Shown here: piece by piece, positions 49,502 through 58,376 of the stretch
How the letters are laid out: the number at the start of each line of letters is the position of its first letter
How positions within the stretch are numbered: position 1 is the stretch's first letter
Source: Poriferisodalis sp965208485
GTDB taxonomy: Bacteria; Actinomycetota; Acidimicrobiia; Acidimicrobiales; Poriferisodalaceae
Direction: 5' to 3'
Length of the DNA: 64,000 bases
Assembly: GCF_965208485.1 (NCBI RefSeq)
Contig: NZ_OZ242344.1
Coordinates: 930,001-994,000, forward strand
Notes under the pieces: model-generated
What the model was told of the DNA's origin: nothing
Database searches by the model: none
What the model saw: only the letters and a program-made list of their open reading frames with translations
Program-made: the position numbers and the translations under genes

Positions 49502-51424
49502 CTAAGCAAAAAGCGACTCGCGGAGCTGGATGCCCCGGCCCTCGCAGACGTCGCAGGGATCGGACATCGATTCCAGCAGTCCCTCTCCGGTGCGCATCCG
49601 GGTCATCTGCACAATGCCCATGTCCGAGATCGGCTCAGTCGCAGTTCTGGTCTTGTCGCGTGCCAATGCCTCGTTCAGCGTCGACATGAGCTTCTCGCGC
49701 TGTCGCTTGTCGTCCATGTCGACGAAATCCACGACGATGATGCCGCCGATGTCGCGCAGACGGAGCTGTTTGGCGATCTCGGTCGCTGCCTCGAGGTTGT
49801 TCTGGAACAGGGTCTCGTTGAGGCTGGATCTGCCTACGTTGCGCCCGGTGTTGACATCGATCACGGTGAGGGCCTCGGTGTGCTCGATGATGAGCGAGCC
49901 GCCCGAGGGAAGCCAGACCTTGCGGTCGGTGGCCTTGCGCACCTGTTCGGCAACGTGGACGCGCTCGAAGAGGGGAAGACGCTCGGCGACGGGGTCGTAG
50001 CAGCGGATGCGATCGACGAGCGGTGCGGCAACCGCCTCCATGTATCCCTTGACCTGTTCGAACAGCGACGGATCGTCGATCACCACCTCACGAAAGTCCG
50101 CGGTGAACTGCTCTCTGATGATGCGAACTGCCAGCTCGGGTTCGCGGAACAGCAGCGCCGGGGCACCAGAACGCTCGGCAAGCTCGGAGATCTGGGTCCA
50201 TTGACGGGTGAGCCGTTCGATGTCCCGGCGGATTTCCGCGGGTGTGACGCTCTCGGCCGCCGTCCGCAGGATCACGCCGAAGCCCTCGGGAATCTCCTTG
50301 TCCAACAAGCTGCGCAGCCTCCGTCGCTCGCGGCTCGGCAGACGGCGGGAGATGCCTGTGACATTGCTGTTCGGAATGAGCACCACGAATCTGCCTGGGA
50401 GCGATACCTCTGTCGTCAAGCGCGCTCCTTTGTGGCCGATCGGATTCTTGATGACCTGGCACATGATCGTCTGGCCGTTGCGGATCAGCTCGCCGATTGC
50501 CGGTCCCTCGACAACGCGGCCCCGACGCCCGCCGGTCCGCTTGCGCTCGGGGCTGGAGTCATCGTCGCTGTCGTCGGTGTTGACGGTCAGATCGCCCCGG
50601 TAGAGCACTGCCTGCTTGGGCGTGCCGATGTCGACGAACGCAGCCTCCATGCCCGGAAGCACACGCCGCACCCGACCTAGGTAGAGGTTGCCGTAGATCT
50701 CGGATGCGTCATCGGATGGGCGGCTGACGTAGTACTCGATGAGGGATCGGCCCTCGAGCACGGCAATGTGCGTGGCGCCTTCCGCGACGTGAACGCACAT
50801 GCGGTGGCGGCCGATCGGCTTGCCATTGCGGTACTTCCCGCGGCGTTCGGAGAGCTGCTCGTCGTCAAGTTCTACCGGCTGCTGATCGGCCAGAATCGCC
50901 TCGACTGGAGCGCGGGAACCATTGCGCCCCTCGTTCGCGGGCGTCGGGGCTTCACTGGACCGGCTGCGCCCGCCGCGTCCCCTGCCGCCTCGACGGCGGC
51001 GGCGACGTCCGGTGGCGCCTTCGCCCTCGGCAGGCTGTGAGGTCGGTGCCGGTCGGCTGTCGCCGATTTGCGGCTTGGGCTTGCGTGCCGGCGGCGGCAC
51101 CGGAGGAGGAGGCTTCGCCGACGCGGTCCCGGCTTCGGCTGCATCTGTTCTCGTCTTGCCCTTGGGTTCAGCCTTCTCCTTGGCCCTAGGACTTGCCTGG
51201 GATCCAGCCCTTTGCTTCGGCCCTGTCTTCCGCGGTGACCCCGCCGCTTGCCTGGGTGCAGGCTCGGTCGTGGGCGCTACAAGCCGACGCTTGCGAACCG
51301 CGGGCGCCGCTTCCGCTGGTTGATTCTCGGCCGAGCTGTTGCCCGGTGAGTTGTTCTGTGCTGATTTGTTCCTGTTCCGGTCTGCTGTGTTGTTTTTTGT
51401 CTCGTTCAGTGTTGATTCATCCAC
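49502..51424 (-). CDS. rng: Ribonuclease G/E
   Basis: A 640-residue endoribonuclease of the RNase E/G family for RNA maturation and decay. The first ~200 residues are a disordered basic Pro/Ala/Lys/Arg region with 'GRRRRRRGGRGRGGRSRS'. Then comes the S1 domain ('IYGNLYLGRVRRVLPGMEAA'), the catalytic DNase I-like domain with Asp in 'LTVIDVNTGRNVGRSS' and 'GIIVVDFVDMDD', and the zinc-link-like 'DPCDVCEGRGIQLRE'. The start chosen is the GTG at 51424, which overlaps the upstream stop in GTGGATGA and has AGAAGG upstream; a GTG at 51493 would overlap far more. Confidence 0.94.
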   Translation of the reverse strand: MDESTLNETKNNTADRNRNKSAQNNSPGNSSAENQPAEAAPAVRKRRLVAPTTEPAPRQAAGSPRKTGPKQRAGSQASPRAKEKAEPKGKTRTDAAEAGTASAKPPPPVPPPARKPKPQIGDSRPAPTSQPAEGEGATGRRRRRRGGRGRGGRSRSSEAPTPANEGRNGSRAPVEAILADQQPVELDDEQLSERRGKYRNGKPIGRHRMCVHVAEGATHIAVLEGRSLIEYYVSRPSDDASEIYGNLYLGRVRRVLPGMEAAFVDIGTPKQAVLYRGDLTVNTDDSDDDSSPERKRTGGRRGRVVEGPAIGELIRNGQTIMCQVIKNPIGHKGARLTTEVSLPGRFVVLIPNSNVTGISRRLPSRERRRLRSLLDKEIPEGFGVILRTAAESVTPAEIRRDIERLTRQWTQISELAERSGAPALLFREPELAVRIIREQFTADFREVVIDDPSLFEQVKGYMEAVAAPLVDRIRCYDPVAERLPLFERVHVAEQVRKATDRKVWLPSGGSLIIEHTEALTVIDVNTGRNVGRSSLNETLFQNNLEAATEIAKQLRLRDIGGIIVVDFVDMDDKRQREKLMSTLNEALARDKTRTATEPISDMGIVQMTRMRTGEGLLESMSDPCDVCEGRGIQLRESLFA

Positions 51425-52244
51425 TGAAGGTTTCCTTCTGTCTCTGGGCGCATCCAGAAGGCCCGGCCGGTTCGGCTCGTCCTTCGGCGCCACACGTCCA
51501 TTGATGTGTTCTTCGGGCTATGCCCATGTCATGCGTCGGAGCGAGCGCCGGCACCAGTTCGCTGGGGCGCACCACGCGAGGCGTGGCCGACAACTCCGTG
51601 CTCAGCAAGGCCCCCCGATCCGGGCACTCGACCACCTGCAGCCACTTGACGCTGGGGCGGACATCTGAACTCACGGTCTTGCCTTTGTGCACCCGTTCTG
51701 TCACGACGGTACCGGCAGCAAGGAACTCCGCAACCGCTTTCGTCGCCGACGTCGCCCCCAGACCCACGATCTCGAATTGCCAACCGCACGAGCGAATCGC
51801 GGCCTGCAGCGACGGCCCGCTGCCGTCGGTGAGCACAGCCGCCGTCACCTCCATGCCGACGGGCAGGGCCTCGGAGAGCGCTTCGGCAACGGTGCAGTAA
51901 CTCGGGCCGGCCGAGATCGGCTCGTGCGGGCAAGGAGCGTGAGATCCGCCGCGGCAGACGATCACCGGCCCCGCAGCTGTGCCCTCAGCGCCTGCGCCGC
52001 TCCCGCTGCTGCTGGGAAGCAGCGCTTCGGCAACCAGCGGCAGTTCGACGTACTCACCCTCGGATTCGTACCCCGTCGGCAGCGCCAAGCCGAAGCTCAT
52101 CCGCATCCGAGGCGAGAAGCCCTCGCTGTAGGCCACGGGCAGTCCCACTTTGCGCACGGCACGCTCGGTCACCCGGGCCACATCCCGATGACCGATGAAC
52201 CGGATCTTGCCGGCCTTGGAGAAGCGGACGCGCAGCCTCAACAC
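51417..52244 (-). CDS. DUF2344/TIGR03936 radical SAM-linked protein
   Basis: A ~275-residue protein beginning 'LRLRVRFSKAGKIRFIGHRD', the TIGR03936 signature, with 'AYSEGFSPRMRMSFGLALP' following. It is always linked or fused to a TIGR03960-type radical SAM protein, here the next gene upstream. The pair is conserved beside rng and may act in RNA or ribosome modification, but no reaction is proven. It contains an unusual Ser/Gly/Ala-rich stretch with Cys and His (about residues 90-120) not seen as conserved. The GTG start is occluded by the hairpin described separately. Its stop overlaps rng by 8 nt. Confidence 0.88.
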   Translation of the reverse strand: MLRLRVRFSKAGKIRFIGHRDVARVTERAVRKVGLPVAYSEGFSPRMRMSFGLALPTGYESEGEYVELPLVAEALLPSSSGSGAGAEGTAAGPVIVCRGGSHAPCPHEPISAGPSYCTVAEALSEALPVGMEVTAAVLTDGSGPSLQAAIRSCGWQFEIVGLGATSATKAVAEFLAAGTVVTERVHKGKTVSSDVRPSVKWLQVVECPDRGALLSTELSATPRVVRPSELVPALAPTHDMGIARRTHQWTCGAEGRAEPAGPSGCAQRQKETFSG

Positions 52245-52247
52245 CGT

Positions 52248-52269
52248 CTCCCACCCACGAGGGTGGGAG
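52248..52269 (-). promoter_or_regulatory. Perfect 9-bp hairpin masking the DUF2344 ribosome binding site
   Basis: On the minus strand CTCCCACCC-TCGT-GGGTGGGAG forms a perfect 9-bp GC-rich stem with a 4-nt loop. The downstream arm ends GGGAG, the Shine-Dalgarno sequence, three bases before the GTG start at 52244. Translation of the downstream gene would need the stem opened, for example by ribosomes or a protein ligand. The stem lacks a U-tract, so a terminator is less likely. It lies in the 64-nt spacer after the TIGR03960 gene. Confidence 0.65.
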
Positions 52270-52308
52270 CGGCACTGCGGCTCAGCACCGGCGCATCGAG
52301 GCAGCGCA

Positions 52309-54318
52309 TCATGCGCCGCCTCCAACCGATGCTCCTGCGCCCGCCAGCTGGCGGGGACGCAGCTCGACCGGCACCAGATGGCCGGTCGCGAGATCCTGTC
52401 CCGTCCCCTGACTGCCGCCGTTGGGGGCGACGGGGGACGCGACCATGTGCTCGATCCCATATTCAGTACAGGCCCCGCAGTCGTAGCACGGGGTCCATCG
52501 GCAGTCAGGCAGGCCGTACCCAGCCAAGGCGTCCTGCCAGTCCTGCCAGAGAAAATCGCGGTGCAGCCCGGCACCGATGTGATCCCACGGCTGCACCTCG
52601 TGTTCGCCTCGATGGCGGTACACGTACCAATCCATGTCGAGGCCGCACGCTGCCATCGCTTCTTCCCACAGCGCGAGGTCGAAGCGTTCGCTCCACTCCT
52701 GGAACGTGCCGCCCTTGCGCCAGACATACTCGATGGCTGCTCCCACGCGCCGGTCTCCGCGACTGGCGATGCCCTCAGCAGCAGAAGCGGCCGGATCGTG
52801 CCACTTGAGCTGGACGCGACGGTTTCGGCCCAGCGCGGAGCGAACCAACCGCACCTTGCGGGCCAACTCGTCGGGCGGGTTCTGCCCGAACCACTGGAAC
52901 GGCGTGTGCGGCTTGGGCACGAAGCCCCCCAGCGACACCGTCACCGACGCCCGCTTCGTGTACTCCTGCCCGATGCGAGCGCACGTGTCGGCCAAGTGTG
53001 CAATGGCCTCGGTGTCGGGGTCCATCTCCGAAGGCAGACCCGTCAGGAAGTACAGCTTCATGCGATGCCAGCCTTGGCTGTAGGCCGAACGCACTGCGCC
53101 GTACAGGTCTTCTTCGGTGATGAGCTTGTTGATGATCTGGCGCAGGCGCCACGATCCCGCCTCCGGGGCAAACGTCAGCCCCGTACGGCGCGCGCGCGAC
53201 ACCTGGGCCGCCACGTCGACGGTGAACGCATCGACACGCAAGCTCGGCAGCGAAACGCTGATACGGCCGACATCCGACTCGCCGCCGGCTGTGCCCGAGA
53301 AACCGGCGCCGCCAAGCGAGACCGTGTCGCGGACCAACTCGGCGATGCCGCTGTAGTCCGCCGTGGACAGCGACATCAGGCTGACTTCGTCGTACCCGCT
53401 GTGCTCGAGGCCGACCGACACCATCTCTCGCACCTGTGCAGCAGGGCGCTCCCGCACCGGTCGGGTGATCATGCCCGCTTGGCAGAAGCGGCACCCCCGA
53501 GTGCAGCCCCGGAACACCTCGACGGACAGTCGATCGTGCACCACCTCGGTGACCGGCACGAGCTGCCGACGGGGGTACGGCCAGTCGGCGAGATCCGCGA
53601 CCATCCGCTTGGCGACCAGCGGCGGCACGTCCGAATGCTTGGGGGTCACCTCGACGAGCGTCGCCCCGTCGTAGGAAACCACGTACATCGACGGCACATA
53701 GACGCCCTCGATGCCGGCAAGCTCACGCAGGAGACCCTCACGAGTGCCGGCCCGCTTGCCGGAGTGCTTCCAGGCGCCCACGACGTCAGTGATCTCGCCG
53801 ACAACTTCCTCGCCGTCGCCGATCACGAAGAAATCCACGAAATCGGCCAGCGGCTCAGGGTTGAACGCACAATGACCGCCGGCTCCGATCAGCGGGTCAG
53901 CGTCGCGGCGCTGCGCCGAGCGCACCGCCACACCGGCCAAGTCGATGCAGTTGAGCACGTTGGTGTAGACGAGCTCAGCCGAGACGTTGAATGCGATGAT
54001 GTCGAATTCACCCGCAGCCCGATGGGTGTCCACCGAGAACAGCGGCAGCCCATGAGCGCGCATCTCGGCCTCGAGGTCGATCCACGGGGCGTACGCCCGC
54101 TCGGCGCTCGCGTCGGGTCGCTCGTTCAGCAGCTCGTAGAGGATCTGCAGTCCCTGGTTCGGCAGGCCGATCTCGTACGTGTCGGGATAGGCCAAGAGCC
54201 ACGAAGTGATGTGAGAACCAGCACGTGGTTGCTGCATCCCGTCCTCGCAGCCGATGTATCGAGCCGGCTTGGAGACGCGTGGCAGCAGGGACTCGAGCCG
54301 TGGCCACAGTGTCGTCAT
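52309..54318 (-). CDS. TIGR03960 family radical SAM protein
   Basis: A 669-residue B12-binding-like/radical SAM protein. N-terminal start 'LWPRLESLLPRVSKPARYIG'; cobalamin-like region 'DIIAFNVSAELVYTNVLNCI'; [4Fe-4S] motif 'VFRGCTRGCRFCQAGMITRP' (CxxxCxxC); C-terminal cysteine group 'WTPCYDCGACTEYGIE'. The family is paired with DUF2344 and RNase E/G genes in actinobacteria; its substrate is unknown. ATG 54318 starts the conserved sequence; an ATG at 54390 would add 24 residues. Separated from rodA by 142 bp. Confidence 0.92.
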   Translation of the reverse strand: MTTLWPRLESLLPRVSKPARYIGCEDGMQQPRAGSHITSWLLAYPDTYEIGLPNQGLQILYELLNERPDASAERAYAPWIDLEAEMRAHGLPLFSVDTHRAAGEFDIIAFNVSAELVYTNVLNCIDLAGVAVRSAQRRDADPLIGAGGHCAFNPEPLADFVDFFVIGDGEEVVGEITDVVGAWKHSGKRAGTREGLLRELAGIEGVYVPSMYVVSYDGATLVEVTPKHSDVPPLVAKRMVADLADWPYPRRQLVPVTEVVHDRLSVEVFRGCTRGCRFCQAGMITRPVRERPAAQVREMVSVGLEHSGYDEVSLMSLSTADYSGIAELVRDTVSLGGAGFSGTAGGESDVGRISVSLPSLRVDAFTVDVAAQVSRARRTGLTFAPEAGSWRLRQIINKLITEEDLYGAVRSAYSQGWHRMKLYFLTGLPSEMDPDTEAIAHLADTCARIGQEYTKRASVTVSLGGFVPKPHTPFQWFGQNPPDELARKVRLVRSALGRNRRVQLKWHDPAASAAEGIASRGDRRVGAAIEYVWRKGGTFQEWSERFDLALWEEAMAACGLDMDWYVYRHRGEHEVQPWDHIGAGLHRDFLWQDWQDALAGYGLPDCRWTPCYDCGACTEYGIEHMVASPVAPNGGSQGTGQDLATGHLVPVELRPRQLAGAGASVGGGA

Positions 54319-54460
54319 TGCGCGGTCAACGCTACCGGCACCTGTGGATAAAGAGGCCTGGACCCAAGCGGCCCGTGAGTCCGCATCCAATCAGAATCGG
54401 TAACAGGAGCGGGAGACAACAGGTTCCCCTCGAACGGGTTTGTGCTCGTGGCTGAACGTG

Positions 54461-55630
54461 TCACACGGCGTAACGACGGGCGCCGACGCTGATGACGATG
54501 CCGACGGCGGCGAATGCAGTCACCGTCCCCGAGCCCCCGTGGCTCATGAGCGGCAGCGGGATACCGGTGATCGGCATGATGCCGACGGTCATGCCGATGT
54601 TCTGGAACACCTGGAACAGCAGCATAGAGAGCACGCCGACGGCGAGCAGTCGTCCGAAGGGGTCGCTCGCGCTGCGGGCTGTCTGCCAGATGCGCACCGA
54701 CATGAACGCATAGAGAGCCAGCAGGATCGAGCCGCCGACCAAGCCGAACTCCTCCCCCAGTGCCGTGAAGATGAAGTCGTTGTGCTGCTCGGGCACCAAG
54801 TCCAGATTCGTCTGGGTGCCCTGCTTCCAGCCGTGGCCCCAGATGCCGCCGGCACCGATCGCGATCTGGCTCTGGCGCAAGTTGTACGAGGCTTCGAGAG
54901 GCTCAAAATCCTGGTCCAGAAACGCCGTCAAGCGATTCCGCTGCGTCTCGTTCAGCAGGCGCGGCCCTTGCAGCGCATCAATGCTGAAGACCAGCACCAG
55001 CGCCAGGATGCCGGCCAGCGTGATGACGACGATGTGGCGGAGCTGGGCGCCGGCGACCAGCAGCATGCCCATCGCCACAGCCACGAAGACCAGCATCGTG
55101 CCGAGGTCGGGCTGCAGGTAGATCAGGCTCATCGGCACCAACAGCAGCAATCCTGCGTTGAACAGCGTGTCGAAGCGCAGGTAGCCCTCGTGGTTGGCGA
55201 CGAACGCGGCCAGCGACACGATCACGATGAGCTTGGCGAATTCCGAAGGCTGCACCTGGAACCCGAAGAACGGCAGCTCGAACCAGGAGCGGGTGTTGCG
55301 AATCTCGGGACCCCAGCGCAACAGCGCCCCGAGGGCAACGAGCACGATCAGGTACGCGGTCGTTGCGTAGAAGCGCAGCACCCGGTAGTCGACGACCGCC
55401 GCAACGATCATGACCAGAATGCCGACGCCGACGAAAATGGCCTGTCGGCGAGCCACCGTCCAAGGGTCATCGCCATCAAACGTCAGGCTGCGCCAAGTGG
55501 AGGCGTAGTTCATGGCGATGCCCACACAGGCAACGGCTATTGCCGCCAGTCCGAGCGAGTAGTCGGCGAACCATGCCGGTGACCGCAGCTCGCGCCGTGT
55601 GTGCGTGCGATTCAGCAGCCGGGCGATCAT
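54461..55630 (-). CDS. rodA: RodA peptidoglycan glycosyltransferase
   Basis: An SEDS-family polymerase of 389 residues with about 10 TM helices. Conserved sequences include 'WFELPFFGFQVQPSEFAKLI' (the QPSE motif), 'YLQPDLGTMLVFVAVAMG' (QPDLG), and 'PLPLMSHGGSGTVTAFAAVG' near the end, as in all RodA/FtsW. It polymerises lipid II for lateral wall growth together with the PBP2 transpeptidase encoded upstream. The ATG overlaps the mrdA stop (ATGA). Confidence 0.95.
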   Translation of the reverse strand: MIARLLNRTHTRRELRSPAWFADYSLGLAAIAVACVGIAMNYASTWRSLTFDGDDPWTVARRQAIFVGVGILVMIVAAVVDYRVLRFYATTAYLIVLVALGALLRWGPEIRNTRSWFELPFFGFQVQPSEFAKLIVIVSLAAFVANHEGYLRFDTLFNAGLLLLVPMSLIYLQPDLGTMLVFVAVAMGMLLVAGAQLRHIVVITLAGILALVLVFSIDALQGPRLLNETQRNRLTAFLDQDFEPLEASYNLRQSQIAIGAGGIWGHGWKQGTQTNLDLVPEQHNDFIFTALGEEFGLVGGSILLALYAFMSVRIWQTARSASDPFGRLLAVGVLSMLLFQVFQNIGMTVGIMPITGIPLPLMSHGGSGTVTAFAAVGIVISVGARRYAV

Positions 55631-57834
55631 GGCAGTGCCGCCCCGCGACGGGTCTCACGGCGCCGCAGTGCCGCCCCGCGGCGCGGCATATCGCTCTGCG
55701 GCGCGCCGGTGATCTCGTCTACATCGGGGATGCCGTCACCGTCTGCGTCCGCAGGCGTGTTGGCGCGCGGCAGCTGGATTCCCCAAGGGCAGCCCTCGGG
55801 CACATAGCCGAGGAACGCTGGATCGCCGCGCAACGCCTCAGGCACTTCGGGACACTCCGGCTGCGGCGGCACGAACGCAATCTGCGGTTCCGGCCAACGC
55901 TGCTCGTAGGCACGCACCGCCTCCATGATGCGTCGTGCCACGGGCGCAGCCGCTTCACCGCCGTACCCGGCCTCCTCCATGACCACGGCCACCACATACC
56001 GAGGGTCGTGTGTCGGCGCCCACGCGACGAACACCGCCGTGTCCTCCTTCTTGCGCCGCAGCACAGCGTTGAGGCCCTGCGCCTGGGCCGTGCCGGTCTT
56101 GCCGGATACCCGGTAGCCCTCGTGGTCGTATCCCTCGAACGCCTTGGCCGCAGTGCCCCTGAGCCTGGAATTGGTGACATTGCCCAAGCCCTCGCGCACC
56201 ACCGCGCTCCCGTCGGGGAAGTCTGCGACACCAAGAACTCTCGGCTCGAACTCCAGCACCGCCTCGCCGAACGTCTCGGATTGACGCGAGACGACCGCCT
56301 CGACGACGTTGGGCGAGAACAAGGTGCCGCCGTTGGCGATCGTGGCGTAGGCGTTTGCCAGCTGAATCGGCGTCGCTGCGACGAAACCCTGCCCTATGCC
56401 CGTGTTGATGTTGTCGCCGGGAAACCAGCGGCTTGGCTCGTTGTAGGGGTTGTAGGCCTCCGGGCTGATGTCGAACAGCGTCTTCTTGACATCGGCGTCC
56501 GGAATCCGGCCGGATTTCTCGAACGGAAGCTGCACGCCAGTCGGCGAACCGAGTCCAAGCGAGCGCGCCATGTCCTGGATGGCCCACTGCTCGGGGCCGT
56601 CGACCCAGTAGAGGTCATCGGCCACCTTGTAGAAGTAGGCATCGCTCGAACGCGTCAGCGCCCCGGAGAGATCCAAGGTTCCGAGCGCAGCACGATCTGC
56701 ATTGAAGAACGTGCATCGGCCGGTGCATCCCCGCGCTTCAGGAATCCGGTAGTACCCGACATCGTGGAACGCAGCGCGGGGCGAGATCAGCCCGGCCTCG
56801 AGTCCGGCCAGCGCGGTCACGGGCTTGAACACCGATCCCGGCGAATAGATGCCCTGCACCGCCAGATTGTTCAGCGCTCCGGGCGCGTAGGGATTCTCGA
56901 ACACCGATCGGTACTCGGCCAGGCTCAGACCCTCCACCATCCAGTTCGGGTCGTACGTCGGATGCGACACCATCGCCAGCACATCGCCGTTGCGGGCGTC
57001 CATCACGACGGCAGCACCGGTGAGCGCCGGGTAGAAGAACCCGGAGTCCTCGCTCACGTTCTTGCGCGCTGCGATCAGGCCTTGCCGCAAGTACGACTCG
57101 GCTGCCGCCTGCAGTTCGACGTCAATGGAGAGCACGATGTCATGGCCGGGCTGAGGCGGGACGTCAGCCAAGATGCGCTGTACCCGGTCGAGCCGGTCCA
57201 CCTCGAGCTTGGTGCGACCGGGCTCGCCGTGAAGCTCTGCCTCGAAGAGACCCTCGATGCCTGCCCGACCGACTCGCTCGTAGGGAAGGTAGCCGTCGTC
57301 GATCAGCTCACGATGCTGGCGCTCCGACATCGCCCCCACGTACCCGACGATGTGCGCGCCGACCTCATTCTGCGGGTAGGTCCGCACCCAATCCCATTTG
57401 GCCTCGACGCCGGGGATCGACCGCTCGGCCACCCGCAGCAAGCCGTCCTCGTCCAGGCCGGTCGCGACGACCTTCGGGGCAAGCGGGTGCGTTTGCAGGT
57501 CGTCGAGGCCTTGACTGAGCCGGGCCACCGGAATGTCAAGCAGGTCAGCCAGCGCGACGAGCACTGACTCTGCTTGATCGTCGGTGTAGCTGGACTGGTC
57601 GATCGTCACAACACCGGTGCGCTTGTTGTCCGCAAGCACGACTCCGTGACGGTCGAGGATGCGGCCACGCGTCGGCGGCGTGATGATGATGCGAACCTGG
57701 TTGGACTCCGCAGCCACCGTGAACTGCTCGGTTTCGAGCACTTGCAGGTACCACAGGCGTGTGAACAGCGCTCCGAACAGTCCCACGATCACGATGCCCA
57801 GAAAGGCCATCCGGCGACGGACCGTCTCATCCAC
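55627..57834 (-). CDS. mrdA: Penicillin-binding protein 2 (elongasome transpeptidase)
   Basis: A class B PBP of 735 residues. One N-terminal TM helix ('FLGIVIVGLFGALFTRLWYL') precedes the dimerisation region 'TRGRILDRHGVVLADN'. The transpeptidase motifs are SxxK 'YSPGSVFKPVTAL', SxN-equivalent 'TRSSDAYFYKV' and KTG 'RVSGKTGTAQAQG'. It cross-links peptidoglycan for RodA. The extracellular tail has a Cys pair ('QPECPEVPEAL', 'PEGCPWG') and an acidic 'DADGDGIPDVDEI' calcium-like loop, then an Arg/Ala-rich end encoded by a CAGTGCCGCCCCGCG repeat. The GTG 57834 is supported by GAGGT and overlaps mreD's stop by 8 nt. Confidence 0.94.
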   Translation of the reverse strand: MDETVRRRMAFLGIVIVGLFGALFTRLWYLQVLETEQFTVAAESNQVRIIITPPTRGRILDRHGVVLADNKRTGVVTIDQSSYTDDQAESVLVALADLLDIPVARLSQGLDDLQTHPLAPKVVATGLDEDGLLRVAERSIPGVEAKWDWVRTYPQNEVGAHIVGYVGAMSERQHRELIDDGYLPYERVGRAGIEGLFEAELHGEPGRTKLEVDRLDRVQRILADVPPQPGHDIVLSIDVELQAAAESYLRQGLIAARKNVSEDSGFFYPALTGAAVVMDARNGDVLAMVSHPTYDPNWMVEGLSLAEYRSVFENPYAPGALNNLAVQGIYSPGSVFKPVTALAGLEAGLISPRAAFHDVGYYRIPEARGCTGRCTFFNADRAALGTLDLSGALTRSSDAYFYKVADDLYWVDGPEQWAIQDMARSLGLGSPTGVQLPFEKSGRIPDADVKKTLFDISPEAYNPYNEPSRWFPGDNINTGIGQGFVAATPIQLANAYATIANGGTLFSPNVVEAVVSRQSETFGEAVLEFEPRVLGVADFPDGSAVVREGLGNVTNSRLRGTAAKAFEGYDHEGYRVSGKTGTAQAQGLNAVLRRKKEDTAVFVAWAPTHDPRYVVAVVMEEAGYGGEAAAPVARRIMEAVRAYEQRWPEPQIAFVPPQPECPEVPEALRGDPAFLGYVPEGCPWGIQLPRANTPADADGDGIPDVDEITGAPQSDMPRRGAALRRRETRRGAALP

Positions 57835-58360
57835 TGCGGGACCTCGGGACTCGTGTCGCCGACACTCGCGGACGAATGGCCAGCGCCCATCGAACTGCGC
57901 GCTCAAGCAGCGGATTCGCCAGCAGGGCAGCGATTGCGGTGACGATCGCTATGCGCACGATCGGCGCATCGGTCACGTATTCGAGGTCCATCAGCCAGCC
58001 TGCGCATGCGAACAGCCCGATGCCGCCGGCCGCAAGCACCGACGCCAAGGCGGCACGAGCCAGCCCGCGCGCCGACCCGGTCTGCTCAGCGACGATGCCC
58101 GACAAGTAGCCAACGAGCGTCAGCACCAGCAGCGACATGCCGAAGGGCGTGTGCAGGATGAGATCGGTCGCCAAACCGCAGCCGGCGCCGAATGACACAC
58201 CGGTTCCCCGGCCCCCCACTACCCCGCCAACGACGGCCAGCAGAACGAGCGGGTCGACAATGACCCCTGCGGGCGTCATGTGAACCAGCAGACCGACATG
58301 CATCACGACGGTACCCACCAACAGCACCACCGATCGGGCCAGCGGACCCGCGCTCGCCAT
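57827..58360 (-). CDS. mreD: Rod-shape-determining protein MreD
   Basis: A ~177-residue hydrophobic membrane protein with five or six TM helices ('SVVLLVGTVVMHVGLLV', 'PLVLLAVVGGVVGG', 'SLLVLTLVGYLSGIVA', 'AALASVLAAGGIGLFAC'). Together with MreC it anchors the elongasome. Weak sequence conservation is normal; identity rests on position between mreC and mrdA. ATG 58360 (or GTG 58363) has GGAGA upstream; an ATG at 58387 would overlap mreC by 11 nt. Confidence 0.88.
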   Translation of the reverse strand: MASAGPLARSVVLLVGTVVMHVGLLVHMTPAGVIVDPLVLLAVVGGVVGGRGTGVSFGAGCGLATDLILHTPFGMSLLVLTLVGYLSGIVAEQTGSARGLARAALASVLAAGGIGLFACAGWLMDLEYVTDAPIVRIAIVTAIAALLANPLLERAVRWALAIRPRVSATRVPRSRSG

Positions 58361-58376
58361 CACCGCAGATCTCCGT

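Noticed and set aside
52195..54351. Long plus-strand open frame (about 718 codons) opposite the TIGR03960 gene
   Set aside because: Composition is Arg/His/Gln-rich without motifs, while the minus strand encodes a complete radical SAM protein; antisense shadow.
55540..57567. Long plus-strand open frame (about 675 codons) opposite mrdA
   Set aside because: Antisense of a clear PBP2 gene with all catalytic motifs.
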